From positions 90,328-154,327 of the forward strand of contig CBDDIR010000001.1 in assembly GCA_965229115.1 (NCBI GenBank): DNA of 64,000 nucleotides, given 5' to 3'. Below the pieces are notes generated by a model. It was not told the DNA's origin, made no database searches, and worked only from the letters and a program-made list of their open reading frames with translations. This stretch comes from UBA7672 sp965229115 (GTDB lineage Bacteria > Pseudomonadota > Alphaproteobacteria > Caulobacterales > Hyphomonadaceae). Every line of letters starts with the position of its first letter. Position 1 is the stretch's first letter. Both the position numbers and the translations under genes were made by a program. Below are positions 16,362 to 25,312 of the stretch, in pieces.

Positions 16362-17197
16362 GGGACGATTTAGGATTCCCATGAATCGGAAGTGCTGATT
16401 CAAGGCTGCTTTTTGGAGGCTGTCTTGGAAGGTGAGGTTCTGAGGGACGATCAGTGGGAGCGGATCAAGCCGTTCGTGCCGGGTGGCCGGAAGGGTAAAC
16501 GGGGTCCGCGCAGCGACGGTCGCTTGTTCATAGATGCGCTGTTGTGGATGGCGCGCTCGGGTGGTCGGTGGCGGGATCTGCCGGAGCGCTTTGGGCCGTT
16601 CGAGCGGGCCAAGAAACGCTACTATCGCTGGATCGAGATGGGCGTGCTGGACAAGGTCTTCGAGGCCGTGGCGGCTGAGCCCGATCTCGAATGGGTGATG
16701 CTGGACGCCACCGTCATCCGGGCCCACGCCCAAGCCGCCGGAGCGCGGCGAAAAAGGGGGGACCGGACGCCCAGGCGCTTGGCCGCTCGCGCGGTGGCTT
16801 TGGAACCAAGCTCCATGTCTGCGTAGAGGCGCTCGGCCTGCCAGTCCGCCTCATCCTTGGGCCTGGCCAGCAGAATGACATGGCGCCCGCCTGCGACCTG
16901 ATCGACGGCCTGGCTGCAGAGTACGTGATCGCTGACAAGGCCTACGACGCCGATCGGCTCTACCAGAAGGCCATCGACCAGGGCGGCGACCCCGTCGTGC
17001 CGCCCCGCCGCCACCGCAAGCGACAGCACAGCTACGACAAGGCCCTCTACAAGGAGCGCAACCGCGTCGAACGCTTCTTCAGCCGCATCAAGCAATACCG
17101 ACGCATCGCAACCCGATACGACAAGCTCGCCCAGACCTTCATGGGCTTCGTCACCCTCGCCAGCATCATGCTCTGGCTCAGATGACTAAATCGTCCC
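16362..17197 (+). mobile_element. IS5-family (IS427-group) insertion sequence
   Basis: Perfect 12-bp inverted ends GGGACGATTTAG / CTAAATCGTCCC bound an 836-bp element. TA on both outer sides (16360-16361, 17198-17199) is consistent with the IS427-group target duplication. It contains one transposase in two overlapping frames. Confidence 0.88.
16392..17185 (+). CDS. IS427-type transposase in two frames (probable programmed frameshift)
   Basis: The first frame (16392-16826) holds DDQWERIKPFVPGG and LMW-like ALLWMARSGGRWRDLPERFG with the first Asp in VMLDATVIRAHA. The second frame (ending 17185) holds GRSRGGFGTKLHV, the second Asp in ADKAYDADRL and Glu in NRVERFFSRIKQYRRIATRY. The frames join around 16751-16761, an AAAAAGGGGGG run, typical of the frameshift used by this group. 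It may therefore be functional, although a simple deletion cannot be excluded. Confidence 0.8.
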
Positions 17198-17333
17198 TAC
17201 GGCCTACAACAGCCCGCAGGCCGCTCGCGACCACGTGGTCGACCGCCCCGCGTTTGTAAGGGCCTGGGAAGACGCCCCCGGGTCGGTTCATCTGCCGCCT
17301 CCCGGCCCGCGAAGCCCCGGCCTGGGCGGGCAA

Positions 17334-17370
17334 ATCGGGGGGCCGTCAGAGTGGACTCGACAGGTTGCTT
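17334..17370. repeat. Relic IS-end sequence, copy A
   Basis: A 37-bp segment (starting ATCGGGG, containing GTCAGAGTGGACTCGACAGG and ending TTGCTT) matches 30240-30275 with only a few differences. The second copy sits exactly where an alpha/beta hydrolase gene is broken, so both are probably old IS termini. The rest of 17199-17487 shows no gene. Confidence 0.5.
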
Positions 17371-17487
17371 GAAGGCCGTAACACGGCAGGTACCATTGTT
17401 GCCGTCGTCTGGAACTAGCCCAGCTACGATTTCTGCCTGATAAGCGTTCAATATATTACTGATCGACTCGTGGAGTTGTAGTCAACG

Positions 17488-17973
17488 ATGCCCAGAGAAT
17501 CTAACGAGCTCCTGTCACAGGATGAGTTGGACAGCAGTTTCAGCCCTATGGGCGGAGGCTACCTCTTGGCCGATGTCACCCGCCTGATGCGAGCGGCTTT
17601 TGATGAGAAGATGCGCGAACTCGGCCTGACCGCGTCCACTTGGCGGGTTCTGATCTATCTACGCCGCAGCGACGGCATCTCTCAGGCGGCTTTGGCCCGG
17701 CTGCTTGACGTCAGCCGCGCCTCGCTTGGGCAAATTATTGATCGATTGGAGAAAAGTGGGCACGTTATACGCGCTGAACACTCAGAAGATCGGCGCGTCT
17801 GGCGCGTGTATCTCACAGCAAAGGCACGGGCCATGATGCCCGATGTGGAGAGCAAGGCCAGGAGCCTGCACGCGATGAGTTTTGGAAAGCTCGCTCCTAA
17901 TGACTATAAACAACTCTCGAAGATACTCGCAGAACTCCGCGATATTCTGGTAGCGAATGAAAGCGCCGCTTGA
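17488..17973 (+). CDS. MarR-family transcriptional regulator
   Basis: A 161-residue MarR protein: winged helix at about 50-120 (DGISQAALARLLDVSRASLG, RLEKSGHVIR, EDRRVWRVYLT), flanked by dimerisation helices. MarR proteins usually bind 16-20-bp palindromes near their own gene and release on binding phenolic or CoA ligands. The closest candidates are the TonB receptor (operator-like GTAAT-gaca-ATTAC) and the operon starting at 21.2 kb. The target is not determined. Confidence 0.88.
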   Translation: MPRESNELLSQDELDSSFSPMGGGYLLADVTRLMRAAFDEKMRELGLTASTWRVLIYLRRSDGISQAALARLLDVSRASLGQIIDRLEKSGHVIRAEHSEDRRVWRVYLTAKARAMMPDVESKARSLHAMSFGKLAPNDYKQLSKILAELRDILVANESAA

Positions 17974-18069
17974 CCTCGCTCGAAGGTCGCGAAACCAATG
18001 CCATTGCGGCTTTAGAGCCGAGGGCAATTTCGCGAACCGTGAGGCGCGGATAAGCCATTGCACATCTGC

Positions 18070-18106
18070 AAAAAAAGGGGCGGCGCGGCCGGTCGTCCGC
18101 GCCGCC
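18070..18106 (-). terminator. Rho-independent terminator on the minus strand
   Basis: Reading leftward, a perfect 10-bp GC stem GGCGGCGCGG / CCGCGCCGCC (18079-18106) with an 8-base loop is followed by CC and seven T (complement of A 18070-18076). No minus-strand gene now ends here; the nearest, the IS66 transposase, ends at 18366 inside the insertion. The terminator probably belonged to a gene disrupted before or by the IS66 insertion. The rest of 17974-18325 shows nothing else. Confidence 0.65.
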
Positions 18107-18365
18107 TAAGCTTCCCTAGGCCCCAGGAGGTAGGCGGGGTGTTGGGCAGGATGGGGCCGCAGTGCGTGCTCTCGAAGACGAAGAGCCGAATACCGTGCGA
18201 GCCCCATTGGCTGATATTATGTACATGGCAATATCGTAAGGTGCAATACGATAAGTGCCATCATGATGAAGATCGGCGCTGAGGGTTTTGGTCGGCTGTA
18301 TTGAAATGGCCAAACGAGGCGCGAGGTAAGCGGAGCTTTTCCACCCTCCTGGGGGCGCTTGACGC

Positions 18366-19979
18366 TCAGGATTGGTCCTGAGCGGCTTTCCAGCTCCAGG
18401 GCGTGAGCTCGTCGAGACGGCTTTGGAGATGGCCGTTGACCAAGCGGGTAAGGACGTCGGTCAGGTAGGCCTTGGGCTCGACGGCGGCGAGCTTGCAGCA
18501 TTCGATCAGCGTGGCGAGGATCGCCCAGTGCTCACCGCCCTCATCGCCGCCCGCGAAGAGGGCGTTCTTTCGATTGAGGGCGATGGGGCGCATCGCCCGC
18601 TCGACGGTGTTGGTGTCCAGTTCGAGGTGGCCGTCGCTTAGGAAGCGGCCGAGCCCATCCCAGTGGCCAAGAGCGTAGCGCAAGGTCTCCGCCATCGGAG
18701 ATCTTCCAGGGACCGCCTTGAGCTGGTCCATCATCCAGACCTCGGGTTCGGCGACGAGCGGACGGCTCTTGGCCTGACGCTGGGCGCGGCGCTGCTCGGC
18801 CGATTGCCCTCGGATCTCGGCCTCGATGGCATAGAGTTCGCCGATCTTTGCGATGGCCTGTTGGGCGATCGGCGCCGATCCGCCCTTGGCCAGGTCGTAG
18901 AAGCGCCGGCGCACATGGCTCCAGCAGTGGGCGAGCGGGATCGCATTGGGCCTGTCCTTGGCCAGCCGCTTGTAGGCGCTATAGCCGTCGGTCTGCAGGA
19001 CGCCGTTGAAGTCCTTCAAGAGCTCGCGGGCGTGCTCGGCCCCGCGGCCTGGCGCATAGGTGTAGGCCACAGCTGGCGGATCGGACCCGCCGAAGGGCCG
19101 ATCATCGCGCGCGATTGCCCAGAAGTATCCGAGCTTGGTGCGGCCCCGTCCCGGATCCAGGACCGGGGCCGTGGTCCCGTCGACGAAGAGCCGGGATGAC
19201 GCCAGAAGCCGCTGGCGGATCAGCGACCAGACCGGCCTCAGCTCGGCGGCGGCATATCCCACCCAAGACGCCAGGGTCGAGCGGTCGATGATGATGCCCT
19301 GGCGGGCCAGGGCCTGAGATTGGCGGTAGAGCGGATTGTGGTCGGCATACTTGCCGACGATCACGTCGGCCACCAGCGCCTCGGTCGGAAGGCCGCCCTC
19401 GATCAAGCGAGCCGGCGCCGCGGCCTGGACCACCTGGCCCTCGCAGGATCGGCAGGCGTATTTCGGGCGGTGCGTGGCGATCACCCGGTACTGGACCGGC
19501 AGCACGTCCAGCCGCTTGGCGAGGTCTTCGCCGATCAAGTGCCTGGCGCCGCCGCAGCAGGCGCACATCGTGCTCTGCGGTTCGATGACCACATCGATCT
19601 GCGGCAGGTGGTCGGGCAGCGATGCGCGCGCGCCGAGCGGCCGCTGCGTTCTTGGCCGTCCGGCCTTGCGATCCAGCTTGTCCTTCGCCGCTAGGATCTC
19701 GCCGATCGCCTGTTCGGTGTCCTCCAGCGCCAGCTGCAGCTGGTCCGGATCCATCCGCTCCGAGCTCTTGCCGAAGCTCAGCCGGCGCAGGCGCGCCAGA
19801 TAGTGCTCAAGGCGGGTGTTGAGCTCTGCCAAGCGGGCGTTGTCTGAGGCCAGAGCGTCGCGCTCGACCACAAGATCGGCGGTGATTTGGTCAGATTGCG
19901 CCAGCTTCTGCTGCAGCCCAAGCACCATGGCGCGCAGGGCTTCGAGGTCCTCAGGCAAGGCGTCAGCGGCGATCTCCAT
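18366..19979 (-). CDS. tnpC: IS66 transposase TnpC
   Basis: A 537-residue IS66 transposase: N-terminal coiled coil (about 10-75), SFGKSSERMDPDQLQL motif, zinc-ribbon CACCGG...CRSCEG, then the DDE core with Asp in LFVDGTTAPVLDPGRG, LQTDGYSAYKRL and Glu in DTNTVERAMRPIALNRKNAL, and the IS66 C-terminal domain. Length is normal and no lesion is visible. It is the last gene of tnpA-tnpB-tnpC. Confidence 0.95.
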   Translation of the reverse strand: MEIAADALPEDLEALRAMVLGLQQKLAQSDQITADLVVERDALASDNARLAELNTRLEHYLARLRRLSFGKSSERMDPDQLQLALEDTEQAIGEILAAKDKLDRKAGRPRTQRPLGARASLPDHLPQIDVVIEPQSTMCACCGGARHLIGEDLAKRLDVLPVQYRVIATHRPKYACRSCEGQVVQAAAPARLIEGGLPTEALVADVIVGKYADHNPLYRQSQALARQGIIIDRSTLASWVGYAAAELRPVWSLIRQRLLASSRLFVDGTTAPVLDPGRGRTKLGYFWAIARDDRPFGGSDPPAVAYTYAPGRGAEHARELLKDFNGVLQTDGYSAYKRLAKDRPNAIPLAHCWSHVRRRFYDLAKGGSAPIAQQAIAKIGELYAIEAEIRGQSAEQRRAQRQAKSRPLVAEPEVWMMDQLKAVPGRSPMAETLRYALGHWDGLGRFLSDGHLELDTNTVERAMRPIALNRKNALFAGGDEGGEHWAILATLIECCKLAAVEPKAYLTDVLTRLVNGHLQSRLDELTPWSWKAAQDQS

Positions 19980-20047
19980 CGCTGATTACTCTACCATAAT
20001 CGGCCGGCGGGACCTCGCGTTTTTGTTGATTCGCAACGGGTTTTTGC

Positions 20048-20401
20048 TCATCGAACGCCGCTTGGCCGACGTCTTCTGGGGGGATGGATCCGTGTCCAGT
20101 CCAGCCCGTCGAGCAGCGCGGCGAGCTCCGCCGTAGACAGCTTCATCACCCCGTCGCTGATCGGCGGCCACTTGAATGACCCTTCGTCCAGGGCCTTCCA
20201 CAGCATCACCAGGCCCGAGCCGTCCCAGGCGATGATCTTGACCCGGTCCGCGCGCCTCGCACGGAAGACGATCACCGTGCCCGGGAACGGATCCTGGCCC
20301 AGCGCCTCCTTGGCCAGCGCGGCAAGACCGTCGGCGCCCTTCCTGAAGTCCACAGGCTTGGTCGCCACCAGCACCCGAACACCAGAGCCGATGCCGATCA
20401 C
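20048..20401 (-). CDS. tnpB: IS66 accessory protein TnpB (Orf2)
   Basis: A 117-residue IS66 Orf2-like protein (VLVATKPVDFRKGADGLAAL, TVIVFRARRADRVKIIAWDG, SGLVMLWKALDEG). I chose GTG at 20399-20401 because it overlaps the tnpA stop in a GTGA arrangement, the usual IS66 coupling. It is required together with TnpA for IS66 transposition; its biochemical role is not settled. Confidence 0.92.
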   Translation of the reverse strand: MIGIGSGVRVLVATKPVDFRKGADGLAALAKEALGQDPFPGTVIVFRARRADRVKIIAWDGSGLVMLWKALDEGSFKWPPISDGVMKLSTAELAALLDGLDWTRIHPPRRRRPSGVR

Positions 20402-20793
20402 GCCGCCGCCTTGAGCGCACGAACGACCTCCGTCAGCCACCCTAGATCGACCCGGTCGGACAGCCGCACGACAACACCAGCGACCTCTATCTCGAGGGAG
20501 GCTCCATGGCGCCTCTGGCCCTGTCGTCCGGCGTCCTCGATCATCACCGGCACGAACGACAACTCGCCATCGGCGGGCAGAACAAGCTCCCCCCTCTTGG
20601 CCGCCCCGCGCCACGCGAAGAGATGCTGAGGCGTCAGGTCGTGACGCCTCGCGACGTCGGCGACGACTGCGCCCGGCGCGAAGGACTCCGACACAATCGA
20701 AGCCTTCTGCTGCGTCGTCCAACGACGACGTCCGCCGCCAGTTCGCAGCTCAAACCGCCGCGCTTCCATGTGTTGGAACATATGGTCGACCAT
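20398..20793 (-). CDS. tnpA: IS66 DNA-binding protein TnpA
   Basis: A 131-residue protein with an N-terminal helix-turn-helix of the IS66/IS3 OrfA type (RRRWTTQQKASIVSESFAPG, VADVARRHDLTPQHLFAWRG) and the conserved IS66 C-terminal segment (LEIEVAGVVVRL). It is the first gene of the IS66 operon. Its 3' end overlaps the tnpB start. Confidence 0.9.
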   Translation of the reverse strand: MVDHMFQHMEARRFELRTGGGRRRWTTQQKASIVSESFAPGAVVADVARRHDLTPQHLFAWRGAAKRGELVLPADGELSFVPVMIEDAGRQGQRRHGASLEIEVAGVVVRLSDRVDLGWLTEVVRALKAAA

Positions 20794-21061
20794 ATATGCG
20801 AATACTGGTCGCCATCCTCCGCTCTATGACCCCGATGACAAGGTGGGGGAGAACCCTCGCTTACGGCGCGAGTGGCTGGTGGCGTGGTCGTCCGGCCGAA
20901 ATCCTGCAGGTCGACCCGTCTTGCAAACCACCCTCTCGTTGAAGGCCCCTCACAGGCGTTCGTCCCGGCAAGCCGGCATACCCCCATATATGGCAAGTCA
21001 GCCCGTCGCGACCGGCGGTGAGCATGGGAACTCGCTTAGGGCGCCAAGCTCACCACGTCAT

Positions 21062-21110
21062 TTGACACATAGGCATTTCTGCCTAACAGATATATAGTAC
21101 GCGTTCGTAC
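21062..21110 (+). promoter_or_regulatory. Candidate promoter with two palindromic operators
   Basis: TTGACA (21062-21067) is a consensus -35. It is followed at once by the perfect palindrome TAGGCAtttcTGCCTA (21070-21085) and by GTACGcgttCGTAC (21097-21110). A good -10 at 17 bp is not visible, although AT-rich GATATATAGT lies at 21089-21098. This is the only control region before the catabolic operon starting at 21244. 20873-21061 shows no gene. Confidence 0.5.
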
Positions 21111-21243
21111 ACGATGGGTGATCGCCAAACGGTCGCACTCGGATCAGGCAGCAAGAAGCGGCGGCCAGCCGCCAAAGGCTGCGCGCGCACCAGCGCAGGC
21201 CCGGCGAGGACGGTGCTCTGAAACGACGCGAGGTTGGATAAAG

Positions 21244-22202
21244 ATGATCAAGAAGCCTATATCCGCTGACTCGCACATCACCGAGCCGCCACATTGCTAC
21301 GTCGACTACATCGATCCGGAGTTTCGTAATCGCGCGCCGCGGATGGAGCGGCTCGACAAGATCCGCGATGCCTTTGTTATCGAAGGACTAGCCTCGCCGA
21401 TTCCAATGGGGCTGGTCGCCGCCGCCGGCAAAGACCCGTCGCGGATCACGACGCACGGCGTGGCTTTCGAGGCCTACAATCGATGGCTGCGGGAATATTG
21501 CGGCGAGGCTCCCGACCGGCTCTACGGTCTGGCGCAGGTTTCCATGCGCACGCCGGAGGACGGCGTCGCGGAAATCCTTCGCGCGAAGGAGATGGGCTTC
21601 AAGGGCGTGATGATGCCCGGCAACCCGGCCGTCGAAGACTACGACTCTACCGTCTACGACAAGGTCTGGGCGGCCGCCGTCGAGTGCGACATGCCGCTGT
21701 CATTCCATACCCCGACCGGCAAATCGGACGGCCTCGCGGGCCAGACGCGCGGTCCGCGGATCAACGGCTTCCTGTCCATCATTCGCGGCTGCCAGGATGT
21801 GATGGGCACGTTCATATTCGGCGGCGTCTTCGATCGTTTTCCCGGCCTCAAGGTCGTGTGCGTCGAGGCCGACGCGGGCTGGGTCCCACACTACATGTAT
21901 CGCATGGACCACGCCTACAAACGCCCTCGCTATTGGATGAAGGCCCCCCGCTCGAGCGCATGCCGAGCGGGTATTTCAGGGACAACATTTATGTGACCTT
22001 CCAGGATGACTTGGTGGCGTTCGGAATGAAGGACATGTGCAATGTCCGTCAACTGATGTGGGCGAACGATTTCCCGCATTCCGATTCAACCTGGCCCCTG
22101 TCGCAAACAATGCTCGGGGAGCACACCTAGGACCTGCGCGAGCAGGAAGGAAACTGGATTTGCCACGAAAACGTGGCCGAACTGTACGGGATCGCCGTCT
22201 GA
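21244..22202 (+). pseudogene. Amidohydrolase-2 family (TIM-barrel metal hydrolase), disrupted
   Basis: From ATG 21244 the frame reads MIKKPISADSHITEPPHC, the metal-site start of PF04909-type amidohydrolases/decarboxylases common in aromatic and lipid catabolic operons, and continues with GFKGVMMPGNPAVEDYDSTV and GGVFDRFPGLKVVCVE. At a run of six C (about 21946-21951) one base is missing; the next frame continues LERMPSGYFRDNIYVTFQDD and LMWANDFPHSDSTWPLSQ. A second lesion, TAG at 22128-22130, precedes the last conserved stretch (NWICHENVAELYGI, stop 22202). Two independent lesions argue for a pseudogene. Confidence 0.82.
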
Positions 22203-22280
22203 CGACTACGCAGTCTAAACGTGGCGGTTCTAGCCAGGTCGGAAACTGATCGCGTCCCTTCAAGCAATGGAGTTCTTCTA

Positions 22281-23483
22281 ATGGCTGACAGCGCAGACCG
22301 GACTATCGAGGCTTTTCGTCAGGACGTGCGGGCCTGGGTCGATGTCAACTTCCCGCCAGACCTTAAAGGTCTGGGCAATCCGATCATGCTTGAAGAGCGG
22401 CCGAAGCCGACAGAGGAACAGGTCGCCTGGCGCAAGGCGGTCGGCGAAAAGGGCTGGGGAACGCCGACGTGGCCTAGCGAATATGGCGGTGCGGGGCTTT
22501 CGTCGGCCCATGCCCGCGTCATCCACCAGGAATTTGCGCGCGCGGGCGCCCACAACCCGATCGGGGGAATGGGCGTCATGATGTTCGGACCGACCTTGCT
22601 CGAGTACGGCACTGAAGAACAGAAGCTGGAGCATATTCCGCCGATCTGCCGCGGCGAAGTTCAGTGGTGCCAAGGCTACTCCGAGCCCGGGGCCGGCTCT
22701 GATCTGGCCTCCCTGCAGACGCGATGCGAGGACATGGGCGACCACTATCGGATCAACGGCCAGAAGATTTGGACATCGGGCGCCCAATGGGCGGATTGGT
22801 GCTTCTGTCTTGTTCGAACCGATCCCACGAAGAAGCATGAAGGCATCTCATTCGTGCTCTTCACCATGCACCAGCCAGGCGTCGAGGTGCGGCCGATCAA
22901 GCTGATCGCCGGCAGCTCGCCGTTCTGCGAAACCTTTCTGACGGACGCGCGCGCCGAGAAGAAGGATCTGGTGGGACCCCTGAACGCCGGCTGGACAATC
23001 GGAAAGCGGCTCCTGCAGCACGAGCGCTCCAGCATTTCGAGCATGGGAAACGCCCTCGGAGGATCCACAGCCCTTCCGGATCTCGCCAAGGCCTATGTCG
23101 GCGTCGATACCCAGGGTCGTCTGGCCGACAGCGATCTGCGGACCCGGGTTGTGTCAAACGAGATGGACGGGCGCGCCTTCCAGCAGACGGCGATGCGTGC
23201 AATGGCGGAAGCCAAGGGCAACGCCGGCCCGTCAGCGGCGACCTCGATCATGAAGAACGCCGGCACCCGCTGGATCCAGGACCGGGCCGAACTCACGCTC
23301 GAGATTATGGGTCACCAGGGTCTGGGCTGGGCGGGCGAGGATTTCACCCCGGCGGAGTTGGACGCCGTGCGCGGCTGGCTGGGCGGAAAGGCCAGCACGA
23401 TCTATGGCGGCAGCCAGGAAGTGCAGAACAACATCATCTCCAAGCGGATCCTGGGGTTGCCCGATCCGGCCGCGACCCAATAG
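22281..23483 (+). CDS. Acyl-CoA dehydrogenase
   Basis: A 400-residue flavoprotein that introduces an alpha-beta double bond into an acyl-CoA. The N-terminal helical domain, the FAD/substrate motif WCQGYSEPGAGSDLASL, INGQKIWTS and the C-terminal GGSQEVQNNIISKRILGLP are all present. It belongs to the large branch used for branched, cyclic or steroid-like acyl-CoAs rather than short straight chains, judged by motif style. It is followed after 25 bp by an SDR gene in the same operon. The start is ATG 22281, with GGAG 9 bp upstream. Confidence 0.92.
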   Translation: MADSADRTIEAFRQDVRAWVDVNFPPDLKGLGNPIMLEERPKPTEEQVAWRKAVGEKGWGTPTWPSEYGGAGLSSAHARVIHQEFARAGAHNPIGGMGVMMFGPTLLEYGTEEQKLEHIPPICRGEVQWCQGYSEPGAGSDLASLQTRCEDMGDHYRINGQKIWTSGAQWADWCFCLVRTDPTKKHEGISFVLFTMHQPGVEVRPIKLIAGSSPFCETFLTDARAEKKDLVGPLNAGWTIGKRLLQHERSSISSMGNALGGSTALPDLAKAYVGVDTQGRLADSDLRTRVVSNEMDGRAFQQTAMRAMAEAKGNAGPSAATSIMKNAGTRWIQDRAELTLEIMGHQGLGWAGEDFTPAELDAVRGWLGGKASTIYGGSQEVQNNIISKRILGLPDPAATQ

Positions 23484-23508
23484 GCGGACGTATGGCTGGA
23501 GAAGCTCT

Positions 23509-24327
23509 GTGACGGATATTGCAGGAAGGGTTGCGATCATAACCGGTGGCGGCCGTGGACTGGGCCGCGCCATGGCGCTAGGTTTGGCTCGTGCCGGAGC
23601 GAGGGTGATGGTCACGGCCGCACGCGAGCGGGGCGAGGTGGACGCCGTCGCGGCGCAGGCCCTGAGCGAATGCGGCGAGGCCCGCGTTCTGCCGATTGTC
23701 GCCGACGTCGCCCGCGACGACGACTGCGCACGCGTGGTCGAGGCGACGCACGACGCTTTTGGGCCAGTGGACATCCTGGTCAACAACGCCGGCCGCGGAA
23801 TGAAATATGTCAGCGACGACTTCCTGACCCAGCCGTCGCGGTTTTGGGAGGTTGAACCCGAGACATGGCGCATGGTGATTGGCACCAATGTGAACGGCCC
23901 TTTCCTGATGGCGAGGCGTGCCGTCCCGGTGATGCTGGCCGCCGGCTGGGGACGCATCGTCAACATATCGATGAATCACCAGACCATGCGCCGACAGGGC
24001 TTTTCGCCCTACGGCCCCTCAAAGGCCGCGCTTGAATCCGAGACGATAATCTGGGCTCAGGATCTTGCCGACACCGGCGTCACCGTGAACGCGCTCCTAC
24101 CGGGAGGCGCAAGCCTGACCGGTATGATCCCCGAAGGAGTGCCGCAGGCCGCGCGCGCCGGCCTGCTGGAGCCGGACATCATGATCGAGCCCCTGCTTTG
24201 GCTCGCGTCGATAGCGTCGGACGGCGTGACCGGCCGCCGGCTGGTCGCAAGCCATTGGAATCCGGAACTACCTCAGGCAGAGGCCGCCCAAGGCGCTACC
24301 GAACTCGCCGGCTGGGCCGAACCATGA
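23509..24327 (+). CDS. Short-chain dehydrogenase/reductase
   Basis: A 272-residue classical SDR: cofactor motif TGGGRGLG (13-20), NNAG near 90, and catalytic YxxxK as YGPSK near 165, with Ser in NISMNHQ in the usual position. It probably oxidises a 3-hydroxyacyl-CoA or other secondary alcohol in the pathway. The start is GTG 23509 (MTDIAGRVAI) with GGAGAAG 7-8 bp upstream. It lies between the acyl-CoA dehydrogenase and the metallo-hydrolase. Confidence 0.88.
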   Translation: MTDIAGRVAIITGGGRGLGRAMALGLARAGARVMVTAARERGEVDAVAAQALSECGEARVLPIVADVARDDDCARVVEATHDAFGPVDILVNNAGRGMKYVSDDFLTQPSRFWEVEPETWRMVIGTNVNGPFLMARRAVPVMLAAGWGRIVNISMNHQTMRRQGFSPYGPSKAALESETIIWAQDLADTGVTVNALLPGGASLTGMIPEGVPQAARAGLLEPDIMIEPLLWLASIASDGVTGRRLVASHWNPELPQAEAAQGATELAGWAEP

Positions 24328-24382
24328 GCTTGGCGGAAACGCGAAGGGGCATGGACGCGACCGTGATCGGAGGGAGGACGCG

Positions 24383-25264
24383 ATGCTGAGCTGGCAGGTT
24401 GGAGCGGTGAAGATCACCCGGGTGGTCGAGCTGCAGATTCCTATCCCTTACAATCCGGGTAGCCCATTTCTGGCCGAGGCGACGCCCGAGGCGTTGCGAG
24501 CCATCCCGTGGCTGTACCCGAATTTCGTCAACGAGCAGGATCAGCTGCTGCTGTCCATCCACGCGCTGCTGGTGGATGCGCCGGGCCTGCGGCTGGTGGT
24601 GGACACCTGCATCGGAAACGATCGCCCCCGGTCACTTTTGCGCGGACAGCCGCTGGCCACACCCTTCCTGCAGTCCATGGCCGATGCCGGCTGGTCGCGG
24701 GAGAGCGTCGATGCGGTGGTCTGCACGCACCTGCATGTGGATCACGTGGGCTGGAACACCATGCTTGAGGACGGCGCATGGGTCCCGACATTTCCAAATG
24801 CCCGCTACCTGCTCGGCAAGAGGGAATTCGCCCACTGGAGCACAGAAGGCGACGAGGAACAGCAAACGATCCTGTCGGACTCGGTACAGCCCATTCTCGA
24901 CGCGGGGCTCGCTGAGTTCGTCGAAATGGATCACCGCATCTCGCCCCACCTTCGGCTTACGCCCAGCACCGGACATACGCCTGGCCATGTCAGCGTGATG
25001 ATCGAGTCCGAAGGTGAGTCCGCGGTCATCACCGGCGACATGAGCCACCATCCCTGCCAGATGGCCCACCCGCATTGGTCTCCCTCGTTCGATAGCGACC
25101 CAAGGGCGGCGGCGGCGACCCGCGCGCGACTGTTTGCCGAATGGGCCGACAAGCCGATCCTAGTCATCGGCACTCACTACGCGGCACCGACGGCGGGATA
25201 CATAATGCGGGAGGGTGCCGGGTTCCGCTTCGACGCCGAGGCGATGGACGCCCCCGCTGCCTGA
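24383..25264 (+). CDS. Metallo-beta-lactamase-fold hydrolase
   Basis: A 293-residue protein with the zinc motif THLHVDHVGW (His116, His118, Asp120, His121), a downstream GHTPGHVS histidine, an Asp in TGDMSHHP and a final HYAAPT. Members next to CoA pathways act as lactonases or thioesterases; the substrate cannot be read from sequence. A lactonase would fit a Baeyer-Villiger product elsewhere in the window (inference). A strong GGAGGGAGG precedes the ATG. Confidence 0.85.
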   Translation: MLSWQVGAVKITRVVELQIPIPYNPGSPFLAEATPEALRAIPWLYPNFVNEQDQLLLSIHALLVDAPGLRLVVDTCIGNDRPRSLLRGQPLATPFLQSMADAGWSRESVDAVVCTHLHVDHVGWNTMLEDGAWVPTFPNARYLLGKREFAHWSTEGDEEQQTILSDSVQPILDAGLAEFVEMDHRISPHLRLTPSTGHTPGHVSVMIESEGESAVITGDMSHHPCQMAHPHWSPSFDSDPRAAAATRARLFAEWADKPILVIGTHYAAPTAGYIMREGAGFRFDAEAMDAPAA

Positions 25265-25312
25265 CGTTGGGAGAAGACGACAACCTTGAAAAACAACATC
25301 GGATAGAACTCA

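Larger units (their letters stand above)
18326..20864 (-). mobile_element. IS66-family insertion sequence, complete, with 8-bp target duplication
   Basis: A 2539-bp element. The ends are imperfect inverted repeats beginning GTAAGCGGAGCTTTTCC (18326) and, on the other strand, GTAAGCGAGGGTTCTCC (from 20864). The 8 bp GGCGCGAG is present both at 18318-18325 and at 20865-20872, the exact IS66 duplication length. tnpA, tnpB and tnpC are all intact, so this looks like a recent and potentially active insertion. Confidence 0.95.
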
